Source of the DNA: Lepas anatifera
Taxonomy: Eukaryota > Arthropoda > Thecostraca > Lepadidae
DNA length: 64,000 bases
Direction of reading: 5' to 3'
Assembly: GCA_034440635.1 (NCBI GenBank)
Contig: JAOTON010000200.1
Span: forward strand, 620,001-684,000
This document shows, piece by piece, positions 48,767-62,835 of this stretch. Each line of letters begins with the position of its first letter. The first letter of the stretch is position 1. The notes beneath the pieces are model-generated. The model was not told the origin of the DNA, did no database searches, and was given only the letters and a program-made list of their open reading frames with translations. Both the position numbers and the translations under genes were made by a program.

Positions 48767-50439
48767 ATGTGGATTTGAGGGATGTGGGTATTTTGGCGAA
48801 AAACGTTTTTTTTAGGAGCATCAGCGAATCAAGCATTCTGGGCTGCCCTGCAAGTTCCAGGAACAGTGGTTTTGGCCAAGGAGGTCGTTTTGAAGCATGG
48901 GTCAAACAGCGGGCAGATCAGAACAGTGGGGAGAAAACAAACAAGTAAGTGACGTGGTGTTCGTTGGAATTTCGGCAGCTTACATTTATTTCCACACAGT
49001 ATGTTATGCTCACTGTTGATCAATAATTTTAAATGATATTGATAAGGGAAAATGAATTTTACCAGCAGACTGGTCAAATTAGACTAAAACATTTGATTTT
49101 CCCTTCCGTCTTCTTTTAAATCCAATGCCTGTTTATCCAGAATTAACCACAAAAGTTGCATACCTTCATCAGTGGATTTGTAGATGCCAAAGAAACAAAA
49201 CTCTTCACCTTTCCACATTAATTTGAGTTTTAAGTACCAAACTATTTCTCCCATTTCATTTTATTCACTTACCTAAATATGCCTATGATCTATGTCAAGG
49301 GGACAAAGATATAACAAAAACACAGCCTAGTGCAACCTTTACTCATTCCTTTTACTCATAACTTCCTTGGAAACATGATATTTATTTGACATTTACTATC
49401 TAACTGACTTAAGGTTATTTATTAGCCTCATCAACTTCAGATCCTAAACTACGTACCCTCATGGAAATGAGCACGGCAATGCATGAAAAACTTTGAAATA
49501 GCCAACAGCTTCAAAATTTAGCATTTTTTCATGTAAACATGTATTTATAAGTCATGGAAAGCTAATATTACATGTTTGTATTCAACTACAAGTAGCCATG
49601 ATCCTTAAAAAACACTTTCAAATATAAAAAAGTACCCCTCCAATCTTGTTTGTCTGGCCATCAGAGCAAAATTCATATATAAATTTTGGGGGTTCCTTCC
49701 AAATTACCCCCTCCCACCTCCAAAAAACTGAAATCATGAAAATCTGCGGAAGCTGGCATAAGTAACAGCATGGTATGGGAACCAGGTCAGCTTTCTTCCA
49801 TTGCAAACTATATTTTTTAAGTATTCTGGGCTGGACTATGTAACATAATAACAAAATATCACTTATTCTCATTCTAGTGCAGCATTTTTTGTCAATGGCA
49901 GCTGCAGAGGACTGAAAAAGGGGGCTGCTTTTCATGTTATTGTATATTTCCACCTGTGACCTAAATCATCTGAATTCAAAACTGAGTCTTATTCAAGACC
50001 CAGTAGAGCTGACTTTGACACACACTATTTGTATGCTGTACGTCCACAAATCTCAAATTACATCCAATAATAAATTTCCTTTACCAATGGTGACTCCAGA
50101 AAATGAGAATTGGTGGTTCGGTATTCAATTTGTTATAGGTTTCTGCCGATAACCTTAATTTCCTGAGCGCGTCTGATAATTGAAAACCCGAAGAACAGTC
50201 TCAGTTCTAGAGTTTTGAAAATTAATAGACTTGTGTCATTCCACTTAGATTTGCCATAGGCGGCTTCAGAGCACGAAAAATAAAGATATCACACATATAA
50301 GGATCAGAGCACAAAAAATAAGGATAATGATATCCATTGGTGCCAGACTCGAAGTTTTTTATGCTAATTTTAGTATTTTCTATTAAGAATGTGGAAAATG
50401 AGTAGGAACATTTTACCAATTGAATGGGTTTTAGACAAT
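48767..50439. other. no recognised feature
   Basis: AT-rich sequence without clear repeats or coding signal. Confidence 0.4.
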
Positions 50440-50545
50440 TTTAATAGTCCTATCCTAACCACCCGACAGATTTGGAGGTTTTTTTCGAAAGTGCCCGACA
50501 GATTTGAGATTTTTTGCAGCTCTGGTCCGGGCACCCCCAATGAAA
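50440..50545 (-). repeat. inverted partner of 42397-42480
   Basis: Reverse complement reads GGGGGTGCCCGGACCAGAGC followed by TGCAAAAAATC and CTGTCGGGCACTTTC. It abuts the TTAA MITE at 50571. Confidence 0.55.
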
Positions 50546-50570
50546 CGTTGAATTAGTGTTAAAAATTCCT

Positions 50571-51039
50571 TTAAAAGGAATGTGGCACCTTGTTCGAATC
50601 CTGAAATTTAGTGTAATTAGGCGTACTTTTAGCCGAAAATCATGGAATCGTCCATGATTTTTCTGAAAAATGTGCAATAAGCTCAATATTTTAATTTTTA
50701 AAATGCACCTCTGGAAACGAAATAATTATCTGCCAGCGGATGATGTCATGATCTGGCAACCACTACCATACTCGAAACCCTTCAAGGGCTTTGATTGGCT
50801 GATGCTCACCGTGACGTCAGCACATGTCGTCGGCATATGTCGTCACACCAACACCCAAGACAACTGTGGCCTGCTGCTAAGGGTACATGATGGGTACATT
50901 GCAAGTAGGTTTTAGCTTTTTTCTACGGAAATCTCGAGTTCCAAGACAAATGATATATTGAGTACCGGTTTTCCGACTTGCTTTACAACTTGGCTATATC
51001 AGTTACAATCACGTTATGAAGGTGCCACATTCCCTTTAA
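50571..51039. mobile_element. TTAA MITE, AGGGAATGTGGCACC termini (copy C, inverted)
   Basis: TTAA at 50571 and 51036; termini AAGGAATGTGGCACCTT and AAGGTGCCACATTCCCT. Inverted with respect to copies A and B: the ATCACGTTATGAAGG end is on the right. Confidence 0.87.
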
Positions 51040-52734
51040 ATTTAGTTGTTTACTATTGTAAGGATTTAAACTGGTTTTATTTGCTTAAGCAAGCCTGTGC
51101 GAGGGCCAAAACAGATATAATATCATGCTATCTAATTTTGCGCGATGGTTATTGGCATTCTTGCAAATTTGGGTATCCCCAGTGATTTTTTGGAAATCCA
51201 CGCTCCTGTATACAATGCAGCAATGGTTATGATCGCGTCAAAGGAAATGGGAAATGGAAGTAACTGGGAAAATTAGAGTGTTGGCTGTCAAGGGCGTCCT
51301 GATTGCATTTTTAAAGAACACTGCATCTGCGGAGTTATCGGTTTTTGGTGAGTTCTTGAGGTAGGGGAAGGTGAACAACCCGAGTTGGAGTGCGACACTT
51401 AACTGTATTCCTCTACATAAATCACGTCAAATGGCCGTATACAGCCGAACGGCCTCAACACACCAGCCTAGCAGGACAAGCTCATTTTGGTGAGGTCCTT
51501 GAGTCTACGCATGTTTCCAGAACATCTTTTATGAGCTTCCTTCCGAGAATTTAAAGAGCTTTGTGACACACTATGACCTCAGGAAAGGAAATGGCACCAT
51601 AGCTAGGGATATTACACCACGACTCTGCACGGTGGCCGGCATTATCATAAAGCTACATGTTTATAGTGGAATTTGGCAAAATATTGCTTTTTCATGACTG
51701 GTTCACCATGCGAACCAAGGTAACAGGTACACTCTGTCACTGAGTTACGGCTGATGCAGTGAAATATTATACAGAAACGAGAAAAAATAAGTGCTTGTAA
51801 TCATAATAATTTTCCTCTTTAGTACATTCTGGCTTCCAAACATCCAGGCATGCCATACAACTTACAGCACACTGTTTTGTCGATCGGATACGCACGTGTT
51901 GAGATACGTAGCGAATATCGAATCATTATAATACAACTATGAACTCAGTTTGCTTTACCCGAAAAGCAGCAGCCATCTATCGCCTTTCTTCATTGAACGA
52001 TAAAACATTCACAAATCATTTTCAGCGGAAATCATTGCGTACATACATGCATTTCAAACAAATGATGAAGAGCAATAGGATAATAGATCAAACAGAGAAA
52101 GAACAGGATAGGAATGATACAAAGCCACACTGCATATGAAATAACCGTCACCTTTAATTCGACTTTTAACAAATCCAAATGGTCTCACAAATAAGCCAAA
52201 CACATTAGATGTCGGCTGGTGCTCTGATGAAAACAGAAGACCAGCGGAGAAGCGGTATCTTATGAGCTATTCACTTAGCGGAAAAGTTTAACGTCGATTC
52301 CACCCCATAAAACATCATGTGTTTCGTTTCTACCAGTGAAAAACGGTAGCAACAGGTCAATAAATAAGTAGCGCAAATCTCCATAATACGAGCAGGAAAC
52401 AAAATGCGGACTAATTCTATGTCTCCCTAGCAATGACAAATAGATCCACCGCAGGAATTCTGACTTAGCTTCAATAATCTTTCCGTGTCATCCGTAAAAA
52501 TCAGGCGTAGATTTAGTGACGTGTATAAGTTACTGAATCAGTTTTTCCTGAAATCATTGTAGTTTCATCACTCTCTGTTTCTCATATACAAGAGTAGCAT
52601 TTGAGCAGCATGATACCCGGAAAATTTGGTGATCTTACTTAATTTGTCAAACTTATAGACATGATTTTCGGATAACAACCTTTGAACGTTTTAAAATGCT
52701 CACAGTGTTATATTCAGATAACAAGGCTGCAAAG
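51040..52734. other. no recognised feature
   Basis: AT-rich sequence between two copies of the TTAA MITE, with no coding signal. Confidence 0.4.
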
Positions 52735-53195
52735 TTAAAGGGAATGTGACACCTTTATAACGTGATTTTAACTGAGATAGCCAAGTTGTAAAGAATGCCG
52801 GAAAACCCGGTACTCTAACTCTATATATCATTTGTGTTAAAACTCAATTTTCCGTAGAGAAAAGCTAAGAACTACCTGAAATGTACCCCTCATGTACCCT
52901 TAGCAGCAGGTCACTGTTGTCAGCTTTTGGTGTGACGACATATGCTGACGTCACGGTGAGTATCAGCCAATCAAAGCCCTTGAAACCTATTGAATATGGT
53001 AGCGGTTGCCACATCATGTCATCATCCACAGGTAGATATTTATTTATTTCCTTAGAGGAGCATTTTAAAAATCAAAATATTGACCTTATGGTACATTTTT
53101 CAGACAAATCATGAACGCTTCCATGATTTTTGGCTAAAAATTCTCCTAATTACAAGAAATTCCAGGATTCTACCACGGTGCCACATTCCCATTAA
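52735..53195. mobile_element. TTAA MITE, AGGGAATGTGGCACC termini (copy B)
   Basis: TTAA at 52735 and 53192; termini AGGGAATGTGACACCTT and GGTGCCACATTCCCA. Collinear with copy A over its length (for example ATAACGTGATTTTAACTGAG near the left end). Confidence 0.88.
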
Positions 53196-56100
53196 TAGAC
53201 GGATGGGTGTGCATAATAGTGTGCGGGACAGATAATAATTCCAGCTCAATTCATTTCGTACTACACGGTATGAAAAGTATGGAAACATGGGGCATAGCTG
53301 GTTGCCCCCCTCTTCCCCCCTGTTTTAGCGGTTTTGGCCAGACTATAAACATTTTAGGATGCGTAACAGCCACGTCTCGTCAAAGGCAAACATGTTGATC
53401 TACGTGAATACCTTTACTGTCCAATTTCACGTGGAATAAGTGCAATATCACCGAGGACGTCCTAATAAAAGTGTGGGCAAGTCCATCAACAGGATATAGT
53501 TTAAGCAAAACAGCTTTACTAGACGTGGGAACATAACGAAATCACGTGTGTGTGCCTCCTTTTGAAGAACCAAAACAAAATAAGATCACAATCTCCCTGC
53601 AGCCAAGTGTTAAATTATAATCGCACATTTGTCTACATGTGTCAAATGACCCACTTACATCCCCGACCACACCCAAATAAAATAGGCTGCTCTGATCCAT
53701 TGCGCACACAGAGGCTGCTAGACAATAAACCCGTTCTTGAATAGAAAACCAGGAAACAAAACTACCGCACCGTTCGTCGACTCTGATAGCCGAAAACTGC
53801 TCCACCAACCAATATTATCGCATCCAGCCTCCGAAACGCCAGCATAATCGTCAAAATGCATGCTTTAGATCAGAGCCTAACGCATCGAAATTAGCTGTCG
53901 GGTGGTTAAGCCAGCGTTGCTGATACCTTCATTTATCACCAACACCTTCGTTCTACCGTGGTTAATTATAGGATAGAACTCTGCCGACGAGTTTGGGAGT
54001 GGCAGTAGGGATACGGCCGACATGCATCGCCTCCCAGCGCAAGTCAACAAGCTGGGGCGTCGCCGACGCGGCGTTATGGCATGCCTTCCAAAACTGGAAC
54101 CATTTCGACTGAAGGAGAATGGATCGCACGTTTAAAGTGGAACGCAAAATAAATGGCGTAAGGCAGGGAAGTTGTTATACAAAAAGTGTAGACCATTTTT
54201 GGTCCACAGTCCCTCCCAATTGTCCCCAGCTTTTCAGATTTTCAACCACTGGGGATCGATGCCCTTTAGTTCTGAAGGTCTAGGGACATGTTCTGCTTTC
54301 CAAAATGCCAGCAACAGAAAGTGACCAATACAAAACAGAAGTGATCTTTTGTTTGATAAAGTGTGCTCCCTGGAAACCAGTATCATTGCATCTTGTCTTT
54401 TGTTCACAGTTAAAAAATAAAATATGAACTGGCGTGTAATGTGGAGCCAGAGGAAGGAGGCCGCTATCCTCTCCCAATTTTAGAAGCGAGGGGGAAGAGG
54501 GGAGGTGGAACTCTAAATAGCTTAAATGAATTGAAACATTTAACTGTTTCCAGATTTAATGTGCACTCTCCCCTTCATGACATTGCTGAACAACGAGCTG
54601 TGCTTCACGACATTGCCGGAGCACAAGAAGGCATGGAAAACGTTCCAGCTTGGTGGCATGTACCCGGCGTTTATAGCCTCTCTAGTCGCTGTCAACACGT
54701 GAGCCTCAACAAAACGGATGGAAAATCTATACCAGCCGTCTATTTTCACTCCATGTGGGCATTGGACCCGCAGTGATGCATCTAAACCCGAGGAAACCTG
54801 ATCATCTTTTGCCTTACAGTTGCATAGTTAAAACTAACATCTCGAAATAGTAACACCAAAACTTCATAAGCCTCAGCATCTTAGCCACAGCTCACTGAAC
54901 AACGCAACGTTGGGTCTTGCTGAGCTAAATGTTCCAATAGATTTGATAAAACAACTTATTCTTCTTGCATTACATCCCTGAATAAAGCAGGGAATGCCCT
55001 TTGGACCTAAAACCTAAAACAAAATCAGATACCAAATCTGAATATATTCTCACAGCAAGATGTAGGTACAGCTAAATGTAAAACCAGGAGTGTCACTCAC
55101 CGATGCGAAGACCTGGGAACCACCAATGGTTCTCAGTAAGAAATAATCTTACCGGCGTTCCTTCCCCATTCACGTTTAGCCTTATTCTTTGATACAGTTC
55201 ATACGTTTTTGGGTACTTATTTTTTACCAAGGCCAGAAATTCAAGGATTAACTGATTTACTTCTTAGCGCAAAGCATTGCTGGTGCAAGTATGGGAATGC
55301 TAGGACAATTTTTGACCTTGGCACCGACATTCTGAAACCAAGTTATGCTCGATGCCCATGACCGTCTTAACCACACTGTCAAAATTTTGCAACAAAGCCC
55401 ATCTAGGAACCTCTCAGCGGAAAGGAGACACATGCAGGAATGTTTGCGGCGGCATGGAAGCAGTCCAACCTCGCGAACAGACACTGACTCGATCGATTTC
55501 ACATTCCTGACACGAAATATTCCACGGGACTAGGATATCGGATATCCGATTCTGTGTAGGAGGGCAGGCGGTACAGATTGCCACAGCGGCGCCATCGACG
55601 GCCGCGGGCCCGGCGCCTTATCACTGACAACAGACCGCCCACGTTACGGCGGCACTCAATGGCGCCTGAAATCAGAGTCTATTGCAGCGCGGCGCCCGGG
55701 CCGGGCGGGGTGCCGCCGCCGCTGCTGCTGCAGACCGCTGCACGTGCCGCGCCGGAAATTCCCACCAGTGACCACTTCCAGCGGCAGGATTCTTGTCTTT
55801 CTGGCTCTTGTTGAGATTAACGACACTGTAAGCAGTGTGGATCATAAGTGTACGTGTTTTTTAACAACGATGCCATACCTCCCCAGATTATTATTCCACC
55901 GACTATCTTTGGTATTGCACACAACAGTAATATTCACGTGAATTAAACCCAATTTCTAAACAATTGCTCGTTTTTCGTATTCTCAGCAAAAAAAGCGTGA
56001 GTAATTTTGCATACTGACAAGGAAAGAAGAGAACCAGCTTGTTCACATCCTCAGCGCATGGTTTATACCTACCCCGGCGAATAACATTTTACCGAGTCAG

Positions 56101-56244
56101 AAGCCGAAGACGCTCTATCTTAGCTAATCATCTTGCACTCACATGACGATACCTCAGCTTTCGCTTGCGTTCTAAAACCGATTCGGCCGGTGACTCAGCA
56201 ACGTTCCTCTTGTGACAGAAGAGTGACCTGCGGACGGCGCCAGA
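53196..56244. other. no recognised gene; GC-rich block at 55560-55770
   Basis: About 200 bp around 55560-55770 is GC- and CpG-rich with CCGCCGCTGCTGCTGC. It could be a regulatory CpG-rich block or a 5' exon; no frame is convincing. The remainder is unremarkable. Confidence 0.3.
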
Positions 56245-56471
56245 CATAGGCGGATCCAGAATTTCCTATCGAGGGACACATGGTCGGGGGCGCCACTTTT
56301 GGGACAAAAAACGAACAGATGGGCGCCAAATATTATATGGCGGGGAGCCGATACTCGCATTCTGGGCAAGAGGAAACATTTTCAGGGAGGCACCGTGACC
56401 ATCTCAGGGAACGCCGAGGGTCGATCGGGGAGAGAAAAGTGCCAGCCCCTTGCCCCCTGGATCCGCCTATG
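56245..56471. mobile_element. hAT-like MITE, CATAGGCGGATCC termini
   Basis: Termini CATAGGCGGATCCAGA and CTGGATCCGCCTATG; flanking octamers GCGCCAGA and GCACCAAA. 227 bp, same family as 17853-18123 and 20936-21171. Confidence 0.82.
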
Positions 56472-57869
56472 GCACCAAACCACGCCAAGCAGGTGCTGTG
56501 GTGACGATTCCTCAAGCCAATGAGGACAAGTGGCGAGATGCCCCATGCCAGCAGCTGGCGGCACTACCGGGCCACAGCAATGAAAACACCAGCCGAATCC
56601 GTCCGAGGAATCCGGCAGGAGTGCAGGCGGGGTCAGATGAGACGTGACACGATGGCAGCCTGGCTCACTGGAGTGGACACGCCAGCCGCGAACACCGGGT
56701 CTTCGGGATTTCGAACGATTTGGCGTGCAACAAATGACGGCCATCAAACTATCGCAACTTGCCGGCCAATCTGGCCGCGCTGCCATTTACCATCTGGCAG
56801 CAATCTGGCCGCCCAGCGTCAGCAGACAATTTCGGCGCGGAGGTAGGTGGAATGACACCAATCATCACGACACAGGGTCATTCGTAACTGTCCGGGGAGG
56901 GGGAGGGAGGGGATCCCCGCCAGACACCCGCATTAGCCCGGGCAAAGTTATGGGAGAAGCGAATTTGTGGAAGCGTTCAATACGGTGGTCAGTTTGATCG
57001 ATGATGAATATCTGATGTCTAGTTTGGTTTGATGGCATGAGATAGAGATTGTATGGGGTTTTAAGGCCTGTTTACGGCCGCGACTATATCCATTCGTTAT
57101 TTTATTGTGTCAATTTTTGCGTGGATAGAGATCATAACTTTCAGTAAGTGCTCAAGTTCACCAGCCCCGGCACTGACATGACGTCGCGGACATCCAGGAT
57201 GTCATGACATAATCAAGGGCACGCAAGTCTACTTCCGACTATCTGATGTAGTCCTGGCTTATGGCGGTTCTTCTTGCGACGCTCCATCAAATCCAGAAAC
57301 AACGTCAGTGATGAAGACGTGCTGCTGACACGTACAGGGTTACGTCGTAAACATGCGATTCTTGACAGCAACGTTAGCAGTTCATTGTCCGGGGTCTCAC
57401 AGTATCCGCCGCAAAAACCGCGGACGCCCCCACAGCGGCTCTCACAGCCACTCCAGACACGTGTCCGGTGTCAGCATTTTAGCTGACAAACTTCAGAAGC
57501 ATGGCACGGTATAGGCTCAACTGTCTCGACGGTAGGTAAATTTTGTGTGCACGAATCATTCCTGCAGAAAAAATCATGACCATTTCTGAGTGTACAATTG
57601 GTATCATTTGCTCAAAGTGCGATTCAAGTCAGGAAATGCATGATACCAGTTCACGGGCCTGTGTTTGACCTCACCAGGTTGGAAACAGTTCCCTTCCTCT
57701 GACGCCATTGCACCCATTCTGCGGAGACCAGCTGCCTCCACAAACTGCAAGGAAGTTCAACGACTTTAGGCGGCCTCTTTCACTCACAACTTGCCGCCTC
57801 AGTGCTAGCCGACACTGCTCCCCGAGAGCAGACGTTGACCACAAACTCCCAATTCAACTGTTCGGTTCC
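56472..57869. other. no recognised gene
   Basis: Several overlapping open frames of 110-135 codons on both strands at 56382-57000 come from low-stop GC-rich sequence and carry no family signature. Confidence 0.35.
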
Positions 57870-58325
57870 TTAAAGGGAATGTGGCACCTTCATAACGTGA
57901 TTTTAACTGAGATAGCCAAGTTGTAAAGCAAGTCGGAAAACCCGGTACTCCATATATCATTTGTCTTGGAACTCGATATTTCCGTAGAAAAAAGCTAAAA
58001 CCTACCTGACACCAGCCCCCTCATCAGCCCCTCGACGGGCGGCCATTGTTGTGAGCTGCTGGTGTGACGACATAGGCTGACGTCACGATGAGCATCAGCC
58101 AATCGAAGCCCTTGAAGCGCTTCAAGTCTGGTAGTGATTGCCAGATCATGACATCATCCACAGGCAGATACTTATTGATTTTCCTAGGAGTATTCTTAAA
58201 AATAAAATATTGAGCTTATTGAATATTTTTCCGAGAAATCATGAGTGGTTTCATTATTTTTGGCTAAAAGTACGCCTAATTTCACTAAATTCCAGGATTC
58301 GACCAAGGTGCCACATTCCCTTTAA
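57870..58325. mobile_element. TTAA MITE, AGGGAATGTGGCACC termini (copy A)
   Basis: TTAA at both ends (57870, 58322) with inverted termini AGGGAATGTGGCACCTT and AAGGTGCCACATTCCCT. 456 bp, non-coding. The interior includes GCCAATCGAAGCCCTTGAA and TGACGTCA-like sites shared with the other two copies. Confidence 0.88.
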
Positions 58326-58353
58326 TGATGACCATGTCGGTTGCATCGTGGTT

Positions 58354-58573
58354 TTTATTTTTTAATTGGAGGGGCGGCGGGTTAACGACGCATCAACTGC
58401 TGAGGTCATGTGGCGTCATGTGGAGGGAGAGGGGAGTGAGCTGTGCTTTAGCCAGGGCAAAGCTCCAGATCCTGTCGTTGGGTGGGTTCGAACCCACGAC
58501 GCCCTGCACATATACGGATGGCACAAGCAGAGCCTATAGTGGCGCGTGCTAACCGAATGCGCTACCCAGACCC
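58354..58573 (-). mobile_element. tRNA-derived SINE, same family
   Basis: Minus strand head GGGTCTGGGTAGCGCATTCG, B box GGGTTCGAACCC, then the GTTAACGACGCATCAACTG-type tail. Target duplication TTGCATCGTGGTT (58341) and TTGCATGGTGGTT (58574), one mismatch. Confidence 0.82.
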
Positions 58574-58586
58574 TTGCATGGTGGTT

Positions 58587-61500
58587 AATCTAATTTACTG
58601 ATTTAAGCTGTTAATTGCTAATTGTATATGTTTAGCTAATTTAATGCTTGTTTGAACAGTGCTATTTATTGTCCCTTTAAAGTGAAGTAAGCTCTCTTTG
58701 TACTCCACATCCCCCCAAAGATGTTGGAATGTTGCTGGCAGCTCGTCTGCCGACGTTTCTGTGTTCGTCTCCATTCCGCGGCGGGACAGCAGGCCACATT
58801 AGCGGGTTGTTACCCATGTGCTGTTTGTTTAGATGGCTGGTCTGTCGGTTTATACTGTGGTTTGGAGCGGCTCACAGAGCGCCTGGCGTGCCTGCGCCTT
58901 CAAAGTGGCTGAGACTCCCGAGAAAAAGGAAAATCTGACCGTACCCAGTAATTAAATACAACAGTTCACTTCGCAGCGTTTTGGACTGAAAATGTAGAGA
59001 AAGCAGATTATCGTTTCTCGAAAGTGACGGAGACGTTGTAGTAGTTGTTGTTGCTCCGGGGAGAAGTTGGATATTCGCCGGCCTCGTTTTTGATACCACT
59101 AGGGGAAAAGCATGGAGAGAATCCGTCACAAGCCGTTTATCATAACGAGCCGAGAATGAACAATAAGAGCGCCGCGTCTGAGCTAGTGCTGTTTGTGTTG
59201 AAACACACTTGAAGAGCGTTGGGCGGCAGTTGTCAACTGCCGCCGGCGCCATTTGTCTTGGTAAGAGCCGCCGCCGGATTCAATATACCCGCCTCCAGGC
59301 CGCCATCGCTCACAGTCAACTCAAGCTGTGACAACACATTTGATAGCTGGCGAAACAAAACGGAAACAGCCGTGCGGCGGGCACGCTGTTTTCCAGCCGG
59401 CCACGCTTCTTGGCCTTTTGAGAGGCGGTGGTATTCCGCCCACGAGCACTATTGTCACCGCTTCGCCGTGCCGCTCTTGAAGCGGCAAACCTGTGAAAGG
59501 GATGCTCTGAAGGGGGCTTGGATGGCTTTCGGTGCGACAGACAACGAATATCTGCGATGGTATCACACATTGAGAAAGCAAAGGGCGCCAGAAATGTGGC
59601 ACGGAGTACGCCGCAGAGTGGAGTCTCGCCGAGTGGCGACGCAGAAGGCGCCACTTGACGCTGAAAGTTTCAAGAACGGCGGGTGCCGAGAGCGTTTGCT
59701 ATGCGAAGCCATTCAGCTTCAAATCGACTGAGGAACTTAACTTTCCCGACGAGAGAGCAGAGCGCAAACCTACTAGATTTCAAGACGTTGTCAATGCAAG
59801 TGTGAGGACTGACGAAATAAAGAACCTGCATAGAGCTGAGGAATACAAGGCAATGTCGTGCAACCGTTCGCACAAAGTGAGGACCTCTTTGCCGTAGAGT
59901 GGATAAACCCGAGCAAATTTTTCAGGGTTAGGATGAGCTTTCGATTGGTTAAGGTGACTCATAAATATTGTTCAAACATTGTAATCGAAAGTGTTTTGTT
60001 TCTGTACAGGATCCTGTAACAAATATAAAAACAATTGTTTCTTTACCTTCACACTTTTAACTTCTGGCAGCGCAATTAATCACAGACCTGCACCGCTCGT
60101 ACGCACATGACTGGGTTTCCCAGGGCTACCTCCAGAATAACGAGCATTATTGAAAGCTTACTTTTCAAGATCTATTAAAAAAGTGCAAATCCAGGCGCAC
60201 ATAAAACATGCGCATTGTGTCAGTAGCAAGCATGTACTCCAAAGAATGAGATAATATCACAAGGTGTTGCTTATGATTTTAATAAAATTCCCGATCAGAC
60301 ACCTATAAGCTAAGGTGCGACCTCTGTCCTCCCAGGTTGTGGGCCCAGGAAACTCAAAATAACACATGCCTTGGGGTTAGTCCAGTTCAAGGACTTCTTT
60401 CTTTGACCCAACCGCCTCAGCTGTTTCCAGAAAATGGCCCCTCTTAGGCAGCCAGTAATTGAGACGCATGCCTGCTCTGACATCGGTGACATCGTACTTT
60501 CTAGGAGCATTTGCAGCTGCTCAGACCTTGCACAAAGAAGTAGAAACACCCCCGGTCACGCTCCAGAGCCGCCTCACCTGAGCCTTAGCAGTTGCCACCC
60601 TGAGTCAACATCAAACAGCACGTGCAGCCTCCCGGTAAAACCCGTCACACCGCGTGTCACACGGCGGCACACTCCGTCACACTGCGGCGTTACGTCACGC
60701 TCCGCTAGCCATCACATATGCTGGCGCAGCACACCTTCTCTGCATCCACGCCACATCTGCATCTCTCCACCGGCCATCAACCCAAAGCACGGGTTAGACA
60801 TCGCGACGCGAGGGCTGAATGTCATCCCTGTGAGTCACGCCGTCACATAGTGTCGTTCGGCCGTGACAGCTGTCACCTTACGGCCCTGACGTGATCGTCA
60901 CTGGCACGGTAGCCCTGATGTGACCATCAGTGTCTGCCGCTACAGCACTCTTATCCAACAGGCGAGCTGTGATAATACGTCAAGCCCCGGCCCGGCAGTA
61001 GTGCACGCGTAACAGGTCCATATCGACGTGGCACGCAATAGGGGGCGTCGCCCGCGCGCTACGCTCCCCACCCCTGATTCGGTTTCAGCGCGGCATCCAA
61101 GCCTGATGGAGCGTCTGGCGTCCAGCCGGACCGGCGTCAGGTTGCGTTTCGCTGGCATGTTCGCGCTGTCAAAGGCCACTTTTTATACGTTAGTCTGAGT
61201 TATGTAATGTATTAGACTATATTGCCGTGCTGATGGCGGTTCTTCTTAACTTTACCGACTCTATGTGAAAATTTCAGATTTTCCAAAAGTATGTATTCTG
61301 ATCAAAATAATCCTTCCTTATAGTCAGCACGCACCTATCTAAGTAGTGCTTCAACAAAGCAGAATATAAGTTCAATTGCTTGGAAAAGCGCAAGATAATC
61401 GAACTCGGCCCATGCTTTAGAGATCAGGTACAGTCTGCCGCTGTTTGGACGCGCTAATGGCTTCTTCATCCCCACGCCAGATCCGGCGGTGAAGAGTTGC

Positions 61501-62835
61501 GGGTGGGTCCGCGTGCTCGGACGCAAATAGACGCCACGCGGCCCGATCGCCGCCGTCGTCAGCTGCACCGCAGTGCGTCGCCGACGGCGTCCAACAGTCT
61601 CCAGAGGTTCACAACAGAGCTACACTGAAGAACGTCTGCAATTCATAGTGAGCGGGTTGACAGAGACACACTGACTGGAATGCGGTGCGTTGCAAGCCAA
61701 TAATTTGATGAAACATTTTCGACCCTATATCTTCCTGTTACGGCATTCAGTCTGCCTGGCAAGGAAGCAAGGTTTTGTCGTCTTGAATACGTTGTCAGTC
61801 TCCCAGGAATCTCAAAACAAATTTTCTCTCCCCTTTTTCCATCGTATTTACTAACTTTACGCCGGAATTTCTCAGGGAAAGGGTGTGAGGGGCCAAAAGT
61901 TGGTGCATACTACACATCCCCATTTCTCGAGAGTGGGGCACACGGCTTCCCCCTTGTGACGCCCGGGTAGCTGGAACAGATAATTAACAAGACGAAAATA
62001 AGGCGGCTGCCTTATTGTTGAGGTTGTCTATCTACCATGATTGGGTTGGCAACAAGAAAGACAAGCGATCGCCGAAAGCGGCCAATCAACCATGCTTCAC
62101 TCGCCAATCTCCTCATATTTACTTACATTATTCAGCAAGCACGGTACTGCAAAAGTTGTTCTCACATGACAACAGTAATCAAATACAATCATAGCCTAGG
62201 GCATAGGCGAGCGAAGCACAAATATTCATCAATGTCAGTGCGAAGTTTTCTTGGAAGACAAATGGTAAATGCATTAACGCATTTACTCGAATAGTTAGTC
62301 ACCCAGTTGTACAATATGCCTCGGCTGACGCTAGTGATGCGGCACACTACTTGGCTTACAGAAACGACAGTTCGTGCGTTGAATATATCTTTGATTGTGC
62401 CCCGTGGCTGCAATGCATACAAGACAAGCTTCCGTGCAAACTGTCGGCACATCAACGTTGAGATCAAGGTCGTGGTCAAATGGTTTTAACAGTGAGCTTA
62501 GCGTAGTGATGGAAACCTATAGGGTCCAACTGCCGCATCTTTAGTCAGTTCACCAACCGGAATATTACATAACCAATACGACCAAATACTGTTGCTACTC
62601 TGTAATGTGGTACAAAAAGGTCGCAATTACAGAAAGATGCTGACAGACATCAACTGCAAAGGTTTAGTTTAGTTTATTACCAAAATCGCTAACAACAATA
62701 AGAACCCACTTACTGGTGAGGTTTAACACATTTTAACAACAATAAATACGTACAACCAGTGACGATGGAACGTCCAAATTTACCGGGGAAGGGACACCAT
62801 GGGCTTTTCAACCCATTTCTTTCCAGTCAACGCCT
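58587..62835. other. no recognised gene; GC-rich segments
   Basis: GC-rich segments at 59220-59730, 60540-60900 and 60940-61150 hold open frames up to 170 codons (59219-59731, plus) with overlapping antisense frames. I see no domain, and cannot exclude unidentified exons. Confidence 0.3.

Noticed and set aside
56382..56846. Frames of 108-134 codons on both strands
   Set aside because: They overlap each other and a MITE end; no family signature.
59219..59731. 170-codon plus-strand frame as a new gene
   Set aside because: No domain, no splice context, and overlapping antisense frames of over 100 codons in GC-rich sequence; unsupported.
60434..60850. 138-codon plus-strand frame as a secreted protein
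   Set aside because: Low-complexity Ser/Pro/His-rich translation without signal or domain.
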